Assembly: GCA_027324025.1 (NCBI GenBank)
Contig: DAHVYW010000089.1
Span: forward strand, 1-48,241
Length of the DNA stretch: 48,241 nt
Direction: 5' to 3'
Source: JAJZQD01 sp021847735
Lineage (GTDB): Bacteria; Bacillota; Thermincolia; Thermincolales; UBA2595
Part shown: piece after piece, positions 25,419-34,074 of the stretch
Layout of the letters: the number at the start of each line of letters is the position of its first letter
Position numbering within the stretch: position 1 is the first letter of the stretch
The notes under the pieces: generated by a model
What the model saw: only the letters and a program-made list of their open reading frames with translations
Database searches by the model: none
Told to the model about the DNA's origin: nothing
Program-made: the position numbers and the translations under genes

Positions 25419-25535
25419 GGGAAGAGGCAGGTGTATTCCGGAGAGCGGTCTGACGCCATCAGCTAACCACTCCGCTACGGAGTGGTTAGCCGGACGGCGT
25501 TGTTGCCGCTCGGAGGAATATACCTGCCTCTTCCC
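25419..25535. repeat. ~117-bp palindromic element, copy B2
   Basis: The core is shared with copy B1 (19992-20106), but the outer stem is GGGAAGAGGCAGG/CCTGCCTCTTCCC, a different yet still self-complementary sequence. A very stable inner hairpin (CTAACCACTCCG...CGGAGTGGTTAG) forms the tip. On the minus strand it is followed by TTTTTG and lies 27 bases after the corrinoid-protein stop, so it probably ends the methyltransferase transcript. Confidence 0.85.
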
Positions 25536-25562
25536 TTTCTTGCTTAATACAGCATCGAATCC

Positions 25563-26231
25563 TTAACTCTGCATATCTTTCAATGCTTTTACCATTTGCA
25601 GCGCTTCTTTTAAGGCGTTGTTGGCATCCTTGGCGAAACCGTCAGCGCCCCACTTGTCAGCCAGGTCCTCTGATACGGGTGCCCCGCCGATCATAATCTT
25701 AACATTGGGGTTTTTCTCTTTGATTTTGGCTATAATGTCTTTCATGCCAACCATGGTAGTGGTCATCATTGCAGACAGCAGAACCAGCTCAGAATCTGTC
25801 TTTAACTGTTCTTCAACGAACTTGTCCAGGGGAACATCGCGGCCAAGGTCATGAACGTCAAAGCCAGCCACGTCAAACATCATTTTGACGATGTTTTTGC
25901 CGATATCGTGCACATCGCCTTGTACAACTCCCATGACAACAGCGCCTTTAACACCCATATCTTTCTTGTCGATATGGGGCTTGAGAATATCTAACCCGGC
26001 ATAAAGGGCGTCAGCACACATAAGAATTTCAGGCACGAAATACTCCTGTTCCTCGTACAGTCTGCCTACTTCATTCATTCCCTCGACAAGGCCTTCAAAC
26101 ACTGCGGTATAAGCATCAATACCCTCGTCAATAACGGCCTGGGCTGCCTCTTTTACAGTATCCTCATCATAATCGATAACCCCTTGCTTTAAAGTGCCAA
26201 ACAACTCTTTTTGTCTTTCTGCAGTTGCCAC
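25563..26231 (-). CDS. corrinoid (methyl-cobamide) carrier protein, MtbC/MtaC type
   Basis: A 222-residue two-domain protein. The N-terminal helical cap (residues 1-90; EGLVEGMNEVGRLYEEQEYFVPEILM) covers methyl-cobamide. The C-terminal Rossmann B12 domain has the D-x-H-x-x-G motif at 106-111 (GDVHDIGKN) with His108 as lower cobalt ligand. It shuttles methyl groups between a substrate-specific methyltransferase and an acceptor methyltransferase. It is the last gene of a CobW/UroD-type cluster, followed by palindrome B2. The start is GTG at 26229-26231 after GGAGGAG. The methyl donor cannot be told, as no MtxB gene is present. Confidence 0.95.
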   Translation of the reverse strand: MATAERQKELFGTLKQGVIDYDEDTVKEAAQAVIDEGIDAYTAVFEGLVEGMNEVGRLYEEQEYFVPEILMCADALYAGLDILKPHIDKKDMGVKGAVVMGVVQGDVHDIGKNIVKMMFDVAGFDVHDLGRDVPLDKFVEEQLKTDSELVLLSAMMTTTMVGMKDIIAKIKEKNPNVKIMIGGAPVSEDLADKWGADGFAKDANNALKEALQMVKALKDMQS

Positions 26232-26294
26232 TATCCAATCTCCTCCTTAAAATTAGAAGTTTACTTTTGGTTTTCTGTAATTAACCAGCATTCT

Positions 26295-27179
26295 CTAACC
26301 GTCCAACCTTTTTTCCAATGCCTTGCGGTCAAAATCCTTCCCGATAAAAATTAGTTTACTTTCAGTGCTTTCCGGGAATTTTTCAAAGGCGTAGTTACCC
26401 TGAACATAATCCATCTTTTCGAAGCCACCGTCTGGAGTCCTGTAAATTCCTTTAGCCCTGTAGATGTTCCCATACTTGCCTGCCTTCATCTCCTGCATAA
26501 TATCTTCCAGCAAACTGCGGTCATAGGCTTTATCCAAGGTTACCGCCAGGGAATCAAAGTCATGGTCAAAATGCAAATGCAGGTACTCTGTACCGTGCTC
26601 TCTGATAAAATCCGGCAGGTCTGTCTCGCAGTTAACGGTGGACAACAATATGGCATGGGAATTATATTTACGGAGTTCCTCTTCAATAGCCTGGATGGTC
26701 TTTTCATTTACCAGGTCAGCTTTGTTAATCAGGATAATATCCGAGTTGGCCAATTGGTCTGTGTAAAAATCTCCAAACAGGCCCGAGTGGATGTTGGACA
26801 GGAAACTATCGGCATCAACAATTCCTATAATGGCCTCAACCTCCAGTTCGAACTCTTCCTTTATAGGTTCAAGAGCCTCAAGGATCCCGGAAGGTACCGC
26901 CAGCCCAGAAGGTTCGACAATGAGGCGCTTTGGATTAAACTTTGTTTTAATCTCCTTGACAGCCGCCACAAGGTCGTTTTTTAAAGTACAGCAGATACAA
27001 CCGCTTGGCAGTTCCACCATATCCACAACATCGCCCTTGGTCAGGGTCTCGGCATCGATTCCGATATCCCCGAATTCATTGACAATAACAGCCATGCTGC
27101 CATCAGCTTTTTTGAGCACATTTTTTACACAGGTCGTTTTTCCGGCCCCCAGAAATCCACTGATAATTTTTATTTTCAT
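26295..27179 (-). CDS. CobW-family (G3E) metal-chaperone GTPase
   Basis: A 294-residue P-loop GTPase. Walker A GFLGAGKTT occupies residues 8-16, the metal-binding CxCC motif GCICC has Cys61, 63 and 64, and INKADLV is the guanine-specificity motif. A shorter CobW C-terminal domain follows. COG0523 proteins deliver metals, zinc in the best-studied cases. Here the neighbour upstream encodes a zinc methyltransferase, so zinc delivery to it is a reasonable inference; a role in cobamide handling is the alternative. There is no His-rich loop. It is co-transcribed with its neighbours (75- and 63-base gaps). Confidence 0.93.
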   Translation of the reverse strand: MKIKIISGFLGAGKTTCVKNVLKKADGSMAVIVNEFGDIGIDAETLTKGDVVDMVELPSGCICCTLKNDLVAAVKEIKTKFNPKRLIVEPSGLAVPSGILEALEPIKEEFELEVEAIIGIVDADSFLSNIHSGLFGDFYTDQLANSDIILINKADLVNEKTIQAIEEELRKYNSHAILLSTVNCETDLPDFIREHGTEYLHLHFDHDFDSLAVTLDKAYDRSLLEDIMQEMKAGKYGNIYRAKGIYRTPDGGFEKMDYVQGNYAFEKFPESTESKLIFIGKDFDRKALEKRLDG

Positions 27180-27254
27180 GGTTCCACCCCCCTACTCGCC
27201 CAAGGGCTGTATTTATCGATAGGCCAAAGCCCGGGTCTGGGAAATATTTGTTTT

Positions 27255-28319
27255 CTAGTAGGTACCATATGCCTTGGCAGCCTTAATGAGAGCCATAGCG
27301 TTAATGAGAGAACCGTTGGGCGGGAACTCGCAGCCGGTGGAAAGAATGAATCCGCCGTCACAGTCTTTGTACATTTCAATGAACTTACGCGCTTCTTCCA
27401 TAACCTCTTCTTCATTCCAGATCATGCCTACATGAGCCGGGTCGAGGGCACCGATTGATACAATCTTCTTGCCCCACTTGGCCACATGCTCTTCCCAGGA
27501 CTTGCAGTCTGCCGCAGGATAAGCGTGGGAAATAGCAATGGGGGAAGTGTATTTCTCCTGCACGTCAAAGTAGATGCCGCCCCCGCAGTTATGCAGCACG
27601 ACCGCGCCACCGGCCGCTTTAATAGCATCGGCAAGCCTTTTGGCGTACGGTGCTTCAATAGCTTCCCACATTTTGGGGCTCATAATACTTGCTGAAGCGT
27701 ACAGGGTATCCAATACAATAGCTTGAGCGCCGGCTTCGAGCTGGGCCAGGGCATAGTCTATTAAAACAGGGGTCATGATTTCACACGCTTCGAGAATCGC
27801 ATCCCTGTTTTTGATGCAATCTACGAACATCTTTTCATGGCCTCTCATAGCCCCGATTACACCCAGTGGGCAGTAAACAAAGCCGCAGATGCCGTATTCT
27901 TTGCCTTTTACTTTGGCGAGGCGGCGAGTCGCGTCGATAACCATTTTCATCCGCCCGGATTCCCTGGCATTGACCTTTTCAATTCTCCTGTAGTCGTCAA
28001 CGGTCTTGATAATCGGGTTGTTGGGATTGGCATAAGCGGTACTCTCGATTGGGTAAATTACTTCTTGGCCAAAAGTTCCGGCCTCTACAGAGAGGTCAAC
28101 CAGCATAACAAAAATATCAAATTCATTGTTCATAATCTGGTGAGTCTGGATTAACGATTCTGCAATTAACTCCGAATCCTGGGACCACTTGTCATAGGTT
28201 ACGCCCAGAACCCGGCGGGAGGCCCCACAAACCAATGATGCTACCGGAACCCGGTCCGGTTTTTTGTACGTAAGCGCAGACAGCGCCCGTTCCAAACCTG
28301 TCATTTCACTTGTTGCCAC
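27255..28319 (-). CDS. UroD-fold zinc methyltransferase, MtaA/MtbA/CmuA family
   Basis: A 354-residue TIM-barrel protein of the uroporphyrinogen-decarboxylase superfamily. The zinc ligands of the methyltransferase branch are present: His243 and Cys245 in VLHNCGGG and Cys330 in STGCEFPPN. The heme-pathway UroD signature near the N-terminus is absent. MtaA/MtbA move methyl groups from a corrinoid protein to coenzyme M; a bacterium probably uses another thiol or acceptor, or this enzyme may act on the primary substrate. It is linked to the corrinoid protein and CobW. The start is GTG at 28317-28319, 6 bases after GGAGGGG. Confidence 0.88.
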   Translation of the reverse strand: MATSEMTGLERALSALTYKKPDRVPVASLVCGASRRVLGVTYDKWSQDSELIAESLIQTHQIMNNEFDIFVMLVDLSVEAGTFGQEVIYPIESTAYANPNNPIIKTVDDYRRIEKVNARESGRMKMVIDATRRLAKVKGKEYGICGFVYCPLGVIGAMRGHEKMFVDCIKNRDAILEACEIMTPVLIDYALAQLEAGAQAIVLDTLYASASIMSPKMWEAIEAPYAKRLADAIKAAGGAVVLHNCGGGIYFDVQEKYTSPIAISHAYPAADCKSWEEHVAKWGKKIVSIGALDPAHVGMIWNEEEVMEEARKFIEMYKDCDGGFILSTGCEFPPNGSLINAMALIKAAKAYGTY

Positions 28320-28364
28320 AAAAGACCCCTCCTAAATATATTTTTTGTTTTTTTACTTCAGTGG

Positions 28365-28925
28365 TCAATCTAATAATAGTAAACCACTGAAAACAACCTC
28401 GGACGATAAACCCAAACTAAATCCAATACCGGCGTTAAGTGAGGTCTTGTAAATATCCACACCCATTGACTCGATACTGGGGCGTGCCTTATACGGATGC
28501 CGGCACGGAAGTTTGGAATGGTACCCCACACATTCCGGACAAAGTTTACAAGATGAAGCAATAAACCCGCTAGCTAAATAATGCCCTTCTGTCAAAGCCC
28601 TCCCTTCTACTTTGTTAACAATGGAGTGCAGTTTTTTTTCGGCCTCGATTAAATTTATTTCTTCAAACCCCCGGCTCTTAACCTGAATAATCAAGGCCGC
28701 GGAGTATTGAGAACAGAGGGACCTGAAATGCTCAACGGAAATGGTATGGGGGGGACACATCAGGTGTTTGTTAAAATCGGCGCAGACAGGGACCTGGCAC
28801 TTTAACCTAACCCGGTCGTCAATAACCACTTCTTCGGCTTTAATCAGCTTGGCCAAAAATGCGCCTTCAGCCATCGCCAACCCCTCAAAAACCCTGAAGT
28901 TTTCAATATCTGCCAAGTTGTTCAC
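28365..28925 (-). CDS. DUF2284 Cys-rich putative metal-binding protein, paralog 1
   Basis: A 186-residue protein of unknown function. Two Cys clusters dominate: CQVPVCADFNKHLMCPPHT near residues 44-62, and CKLCPECVGYHSKLPCRHP near 131-149, a spacing consistent with an Fe-S or zinc site. A second family member (34294-34845) shares both clusters and the R-x-G(M/F)G(V/I)DI segment. The GTG start lies only 6 bases after the VWA gene stop, so translation is probably coupled. No catalytic role can be assigned from sequence. Confidence 0.82.
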   Translation of the reverse strand: MNNLADIENFRVFEGLAMAEGAFLAKLIKAEEVVIDDRVRLKCQVPVCADFNKHLMCPPHTISVEHFRSLCSQYSAALIIQVKSRGFEEINLIEAEKKLHSIVNKVEGRALTEGHYLASGFIASSCKLCPECVGYHSKLPCRHPYKARPSIESMGVDIYKTSLNAGIGFSLGLSSEVVFSGLLLLD

Positions 28926-28931
28926 CCTTCC

Positions 28932-31811
28932 TTAGGTGGTAAGATTTTTATAGATTTCCGTAAGTTTCGTCGGTAAGGAATTCACGTCATCTATGATGAT
29001 GTAGCTAACATTACCGTAGATATATTCCAGGTAATCCCTGGTTTTGTTGTCTACAGTGATGCAAAAGGGGTTAATCCCCTTCATTTTTGCTTCCCTCAGG
29101 GCCACCCGGGTGTCGGCTTCAGCATAATATTCCTCGTGTTCTTTACTAAGTCCGCTGTTGTAATCAAAATCAAAAGGCCGCCCATCGCTCAGCAAAATCA
29201 GAATTTTAACAGCCGCCCGGATTTTTTCCAGCTTGTATATTGCATGTCTTACAGCTGCCGCAAGCCTGGTCATTCCGTAGCTCTGCAGCCCGCCAAATCT
29301 CTGTTTGACTTCTCCGGTGTAAGTTTCTTCAAAATCCTTCACCACATAAAAGTTTATCTTATCGCGGCTGTCACTGTTAAAACCGTATATAGCATATTGG
29401 TCACCCAGCACTTCCAACGCTTCAGCCATAACAATTACGGATTCCGTCTCCACTTCGAGCAGCGATTTGCCGGTGCCTGGGACCACTTCTTCAGTGGAGT
29501 AACTCAAATCAAGCAGGAAACTAACAGCGACATCACGTTCCCTTTTGTCCCTCCTGATATAAAAGCCCCCTGCGGGAGACACCCCGGCTTCTTTTTCCAC
29601 CATTGCCTCTATCACTGCATCTATGTCAATGTCTTCCCCATCCTCCTGCCGGCCATACCTTCTGAATCTGTCCGGCCTGAGCATTCCGAAATAGCGTTTG
29701 AGGGTATTGATCATGCCATGATGTTCTTCCATAGTCCTGGTGACAATCCGGCCTGTGCTGGGTTTTAAGAGAATTTCCCGGACCCGGCACCAGTCCTTCT
29801 TATAATCATTGAGGGTACGGTCCCATTCATCGTAATACGCGACCATCCGGTAAGGATTTTCTTCGTCTTCGATAAACTTAAGGAGCAGGTTCCTGAGCAG
29901 GCGATAAAAGTTGCTGTCAGGTAATTCGGTACTATTGGCTTGTCCACCGCCGGTATCCCGGTCCCTGTTTTCGTCCAATTCAAGGTCCAGTTTCAATGCC
30001 GTGTATATTAGGTCGTAACAAAGACTGCCCCGGTACTTAATATTTGAATTAAATACGTGTTTGTCAATTTCTACGCCCGCCGCCAATTCCTCCAACCTGC
30101 GGGCCAGCAGTAGGGATTCCCCCGCGGAAGCGCCGGTTTCCACCACTTTGCGCCAAAAAGCGTGAACTGCCGCTTGTATTTCGTCTGCCACCAAGTCATC
30201 AGAATCCGCCAGTTCAGGCCACAGGTAATGCCTTAGAAAAGCAAAAACTGCACCGGTTTTTGCCGCCCTTTCGTCTTTGACGGCTTCCCCTTCCAAAAGA
30301 ATCCTGATGTCCCTGTTCAACCCGGGATAATTCTTCGCGGCCAAGTAGTCCACCCGGTTATCCTCGATAAATTCAAAGAGCAAGCCTAAGCTTTTGTTGA
30401 CTGCCAGTTCCTTTAGCTCTTCCCTGCTTAGGGACAGGGAACCGAACTGCCTGTGGGCCGTAAGGTGCATCATCATAACTCTGTACAACCTAAGGTTATC
30501 CCGGTCTTCATCGTATTCCTTAATCACGTCAGGCAGGTAGATTCTTCTTGTATCAAGAGTGCCGAACATCTTGTCATCACCGTGAATTCGCCCCGGTAAC
30601 TCTGAAGTGTTTCTTATAATGACAGACTCCCCGGTTAGTCCTTCACAGTACAGGAGAAGGATCTTTTTTACCGATTCCAGGTGTAGGCCGGTCCTGAGCC
30701 TGGACATGGCGTCACGGCTTTCCTGGGACTTTAAGGTAAAATATGCTAACCTCTTGTCATCCTTCGCTGTATTGAGCCCGCACCGGACCCATTCAGCTGT
30801 TTCCTTTATGTCCAACTGTGGTAACAATTCAGGGGTGGTTTTAACAAATTCGAGGGCTCCCTGGATTGAAAATTCTCTTCCAACCATTTCTATCAGGGCA
30901 ACCCATTGTTCTATGTCACCCCAATCCAGGTTCTTTAAAACCTGCGGAGTTTTATCAAAAAACTCCTCCGCAACCTTACTGTCCGACAGGGCCAGCCTGT
31001 TTCCCCACAATGCCCACCGATTCAGCTTTACGGCCAACTCTTCCATGCCTGTTTTCCCGACCAGTCCCGGAGTTGACCTGAAGAATGCGCTAATGAGGCC
31101 GCGCCTGCCGTTTTTGATGAGATAGGAAGCATTGACCCACTGGTTTAAAAACCCGCTGCCGGCTGTCTTTAGAAACGGGGAAACGGCTGGAAAAAATGCG
31201 TCTGCATCGTCTGGAACGTCTGCCGCCAGTTTCAAACCCAATTCCAAGACTAGTTCCTGTTCATTTTTTTCTAATGACCGGATTACCTCCGGCCACACCT
31301 TCATACAGGCCATGGCCGTTTTCCACGAACGGTCCAGGAGTTTTAGGATTTGAGAAGTCAATAATTGTTGACCTGGCCTGTCAAGGATTTTCAATAAGCT
31401 CCAACTGTTTTTAAAATACCAGTTGGCATCATGATTGCCAAACCTGACCAGGGTACAGCCTATCCGCACCCAATCCAAAAAAGTTTTATTATCAACAAGC
31501 TCGGCGACTTCCGGGCTGGCCTTGAGAAAAGACAATGCACACTCCCAGCTCCCCCGGCATACCCAGGCGCCCTCCTCCAACCACGTAATTAGTTCTGGTT
31601 GGTTCAACTTCCGGGCCAGCACCGGGGCCGTCCGCCAAAACCAGGTGCCGTTGACGGCGCTTGATTTATGAAATTGTTTACCGGTGTCAATTACCAGCTG
31701 AGCATCCACGCCTTTAAGGCCGCTCAGGAAATCAAACACCTGCTGACACTCGTCTTCCTTCAGGGCCTTTAAGTATCTTTCCGAAAGTTCACCATATTCG
31801 ACACCGTCCAT
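28932..31811 (-). CDS. large VWA-domain protein, NorD/CbbO-like partner of MoxR ATPase
   Basis: A 959-residue cytoplasmic protein with no signal peptide. Residues ~1-370 look like repeated short helical units (recurring Trp and 'FLKASPEVAELVD', 'FFRSTPGLVGK', 'FVKTTPELLPQL' phrases). The middle is a helical CbbO/NorD-like region. The C-terminal ~200 residues are a VWA domain with MIDAS motif DLSYST, a later Thr in YGMTRL and LLSDGRPFDFDYN. VWA/MoxR pairs remodel or load metal into target enzymes (NorQD, CbbQO). It is longer than typical CbbO/NorD (~600-800). It is 11 bases after the MoxR gene. Confidence 0.88.
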   Translation of the reverse strand: MDGVEYGELSERYLKALKEDECQQVFDFLSGLKGVDAQLVIDTGKQFHKSSAVNGTWFWRTAPVLARKLNQPELITWLEEGAWVCRGSWECALSFLKASPEVAELVDNKTFLDWVRIGCTLVRFGNHDANWYFKNSWSLLKILDRPGQQLLTSQILKLLDRSWKTAMACMKVWPEVIRSLEKNEQELVLELGLKLAADVPDDADAFFPAVSPFLKTAGSGFLNQWVNASYLIKNGRRGLISAFFRSTPGLVGKTGMEELAVKLNRWALWGNRLALSDSKVAEEFFDKTPQVLKNLDWGDIEQWVALIEMVGREFSIQGALEFVKTTPELLPQLDIKETAEWVRCGLNTAKDDKRLAYFTLKSQESRDAMSRLRTGLHLESVKKILLLYCEGLTGESVIIRNTSELPGRIHGDDKMFGTLDTRRIYLPDVIKEYDEDRDNLRLYRVMMMHLTAHRQFGSLSLSREELKELAVNKSLGLLFEFIEDNRVDYLAAKNYPGLNRDIRILLEGEAVKDERAAKTGAVFAFLRHYLWPELADSDDLVADEIQAAVHAFWRKVVETGASAGESLLLARRLEELAAGVEIDKHVFNSNIKYRGSLCYDLIYTALKLDLELDENRDRDTGGGQANSTELPDSNFYRLLRNLLLKFIEDEENPYRMVAYYDEWDRTLNDYKKDWCRVREILLKPSTGRIVTRTMEEHHGMINTLKRYFGMLRPDRFRRYGRQEDGEDIDIDAVIEAMVEKEAGVSPAGGFYIRRDKRERDVAVSFLLDLSYSTEEVVPGTGKSLLEVETESVIVMAEALEVLGDQYAIYGFNSDSRDKINFYVVKDFEETYTGEVKQRFGGLQSYGMTRLAAAVRHAIYKLEKIRAAVKILILLSDGRPFDFDYNSGLSKEHEEYYAEADTRVALREAKMKGINPFCITVDNKTRDYLEYIYGNVSYIIIDDVNSLPTKLTEIYKNLTT

Positions 31812-31822
31812 CTTAGCACCAC

Positions 31823-32641
31823 CTAACTGAAAATAGAGACGGCGATTTCCTGCAAACTTGCCTGCATTGCTTCATCATCGGTGATTGGTTTGATCATCGC
31901 TGCTAAAATGGCCTCCATTACGTCGATGCGGTACTTTATCAGTTGTCCGGTATAGATTAACAGCCTGGTACTGACCCCTTCCTCCAAACCCCGGTTTTTC
32001 AAATTGCGGATTTTTTGGGCCAGTTCTATCAGTTTTTCCGCAGTTTCTTCATCAACCCCGGTTTCCCTTTCGAGGATTCTCTTTTCAAGTTCGGGGGTCG
32101 GATAGTTAAAATCCATAGCGATAAATCGTTGTTTGGTACTCTGCTTGAGGTCCTTTAAAAAGGTCTGGTAGCCGGGGTTAAAGGATATTACCAGCATAAA
32201 CTGGTCAGGGGCTACCAGTATTTCACCCTTTTTTTCGATGAGCAGGACTCTGCGGTCGTCTGTAAGAGGGTGAATGACTACTGTGGTATCTTTACGGGCC
32301 TCCACAACTTCGTCGAGGTAACAGATTGCCCCGATTTTCACTGCAGTTGTAAGCGGGCCGTCGTTCCAAACGGTTTCCCCGCCTTTTAACAGGTACCTGC
32401 CAACCAGGTCACTGGTTGTCAGGTCTTCATGACAGGCTACAGTAATCAGGGGCTTCCCAAGTTTGTAGGCCATGTATTGAAGAAACCTCGTTTTGCCGCA
32501 CCCGGTTGGCCCTTTTAGCATCACCGGCAATTTTCCGGCATAGGCCTGCTCAAATAGCGTTATCTCATGACCTGTGGGCTGATAAAAAGGCTCTTCATTG
32601 ATGAAAAACTCTTCAATTTTTCGTTCTGCAACCTTTACCAT
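31823..32641 (-). CDS. MoxR-family AAA+ ATPase, NorQ/CbbQ/GvpN subgroup
   Basis: A 272-residue AAA+ ATPase. Walker A GPTGCGKT is at 44-51, Walker B AICYLDEVVEAR has Asp110 and Glu111, sensor 1 lies in LVISFNPGYQ, and an arginine-finger region follows. The family forms hexamers that act with a VWA protein to activate or metallate enzymes. The VWA partner is encoded directly downstream. No nitric oxide reductase or Rubisco gene is near, so the client is unknown; the corrinoid methyltransferase proteins in the same cluster are candidates. Ribosome site AGGAG lies before the ATG. Confidence 0.93.
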   Translation of the reverse strand: MVKVAERKIEEFFINEEPFYQPTGHEITLFEQAYAGKLPVMLKGPTGCGKTRFLQYMAYKLGKPLITVACHEDLTTSDLVGRYLLKGGETVWNDGPLTTAVKIGAICYLDEVVEARKDTTVVIHPLTDDRRVLLIEKKGEILVAPDQFMLVISFNPGYQTFLKDLKQSTKQRFIAMDFNYPTPELEKRILERETGVDEETAEKLIELAQKIRNLKNRGLEEGVSTRLLIYTGQLIKYRIDVMEAILAAMIKPITDDEAMQASLQEIAVSIFS

Positions 32642-32928
32642 GTTTATTAAAACTCCTTGTAGTATTTTGAATACTCACAACAACATCCGGTTTGTATAAA
32701 TATCGGTTAAATACTTTTTGCCTAATACTATATTGTTTGGCAAAAAAGACGAGGGTACTAATAGTAGCCCATCTTAATTACAATCCTGTCGTGAAGTAAT
32801 TATAACCCGTTAAACCTTTGAACTGTAAATACAATTCCCTAATTGGTATAGTTTTAGGTGCCAACGGTATAAAAGGGAACTCCAGTGGTTTAATTTGTTC
32901 ACTTTTTTTTACCTGTACTGTTTTTTGG
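32642..32928. other. 287-bp A/T-rich gap between nifS-like and MoxR genes
   Basis: I see no gene. On the minus strand a TATAAT-like -10 (in GGGTTATAATTAC, near 32800) could drive the MoxR/VWA unit, but no well-spaced -35 accompanies it. No convincing terminator for the desulfurase gene was found. Confidence 0.4.
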
Positions 32929-34074
32929 TTAACGACCAACTTGTTGCTTTGACTCCTCCAGGGCCTCTTTTATCAATTGGACTGCCCTGTCAAGCTCCTC
33001 TCTGGTGGTTCTCCTGCCAAGGCTAAAGCGGACCGACCCAAGGCCAATGTCCTCCTTAACACCCATTGCTTTCATGACTCCCGACAACTGTTCAGCCCGG
33101 TCCGCACATGCCGCACCTGTGGTAGCGCAAATCTCAGGAATCCTATTCAGCAGATCCGTCCCGGAAATTTCTTCAAAACTGACATGGAGGGTGTTGGGAA
33201 GCCTCATTTCCGGGTGGCCGTTTAGTACCAAACCCCTGATTTCCGACTTTAACCGGTAGTAAAAGTAGTCTCTTAACCGGGTAATCCTTTCAGACTCATC
33301 TTTCATGGTCCTTTGGGCAATTTCGCCAGCCGTGGCCATTCCAACAACACCGGCCACGTTTTCCGTACCGGCACGTCGGCCGGATTCGTGACCGGAACCA
33401 TGGATAAAGGATTCAATTACCGTCCCCTTTCTTATAAATAGGGCTCCTACCCCTTTCGGACCGCAGAATTTATGGGCGCACAGGGTCAGCAAGTCAACAT
33501 TTGCTTCATCTACCCGGACTGGGATTTTCCCCACTGCCTGAGAGGCATCGGAGTGAAAATAAACACCCCGCACCCTGACTGACTTCCCGATTTCCTTAAT
33601 GGGCTGAATAGTGCCAACCTCGTTGTTGGCGTACATAATCGAAACCAGTACGGTGGAATTTGTGATAGCCCTGGCTACTCTGCCGGGGTGGACTACACCA
33701 TATTCGTCGCAGGGGACATAGGACACTTCATAGCCGATTTCCTGCAAGTGGCCGGCCGGCTTCATAATTGCCGGGTGTTCGATAACTGAAGTAACCAGGT
33801 GTTTTCCCTTGGGCCAGTTAGCATAAAGGACGCCTTTCAGGGCCAGGTTGTTGCTTTCACTCCCACCACCAGTGAACACAATCTCTTCTGGGGAAGCGCC
33901 AATAAGAGCTGCCACCTTCTCCCGTGATTCTTCAACGGCCTTTTTAGCCTCCCGCCCATACCAATGCCCGCTTGAGGGATTTCCGTAATTGTTCTTCAGG
34001 TATGGGAGCATAGCCTCCAATACTTCGTCTTCAAGAGGTGTGGTGGCATTGTAATCTAAGTAGATGTACTTCAT
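32929..34074 (-). CDS. NifS/IscS-like cysteine desulfurase
   Basis: A PLP enzyme of ~381 residues that strips sulfur from cysteine. It starts MKYIYLDYNATTP, with the PLP lysine in LCAHKFCGPKGVGALF and GSGHESGRRAGTENV typical of NifS. The active-site loop reads CATTGAACADRAEQLSG rather than the usual SGSACxS of IscS, so it is an atypical subgroup. An ATG at 34080 abuts the GGAGG site; the second ATG (34072-34074), 6 bases from it, is the better start. No IscU-type scaffold is adjacent. It may supply sulfur for Fe-S or thiolate sites in the neighbouring Cys-rich proteins. Confidence 0.92.
   Translation of the reverse strand: MKYIYLDYNATTPLEDEVLEAMLPYLKNNYGNPSSGHWYGREAKKAVEESREKVAALIGASPEEIVFTGGGSESNNLALKGVLYANWPKGKHLVTSVIEHPAIMKPAGHLQEIGYEVSYVPCDEYGVVHPGRVARAITNSTVLVSIMYANNEVGTIQPIKEIGKSVRVRGVYFHSDASQAVGKIPVRVDEANVDLLTLCAHKFCGPKGVGALFIRKGTVIESFIHGSGHESGRRAGTENVAGVVGMATAGEIAQRTMKDESERITRLRDYFYYRLKSEIRGLVLNGHPEMRLPNTLHVSFEEISGTDLLNRIPEICATTGAACADRAEQLSGVMKAMGVKEDIGLGSVRFSLGRRTTREELDRAVQLIKEALEESKQQVGR

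Noticed and set aside
27255..28319. Heme-pathway uroporphyrinogen decarboxylase (hemE)
   Set aside because: The N-terminal heme-UroD signature is missing and the His-x-Cys...Cys zinc ligands of the methyltransferase branch are present.
28932..32641. CobS/CobT-type cobaltochelatase pair for the nearby corrin operon
   Set aside because: The operon already has CbiX, follows the early-cobalt pathway, and no CobN is present; the pair is closer in layout to NorQ/NorD or CbbQ/CbbO.
28932..32641. Nitric oxide reductase activation operon
   Set aside because: No norB or norC gene lies in the window and the surrounding genes concern corrinoid methyl transfer.
32800..32860. Sigma-54 promoter (TTGGCAC near the MoxR leader)
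   Set aside because: A TGGCAC-like -24 occurs, but no TTGCW-like -12 follows at the required spacing.
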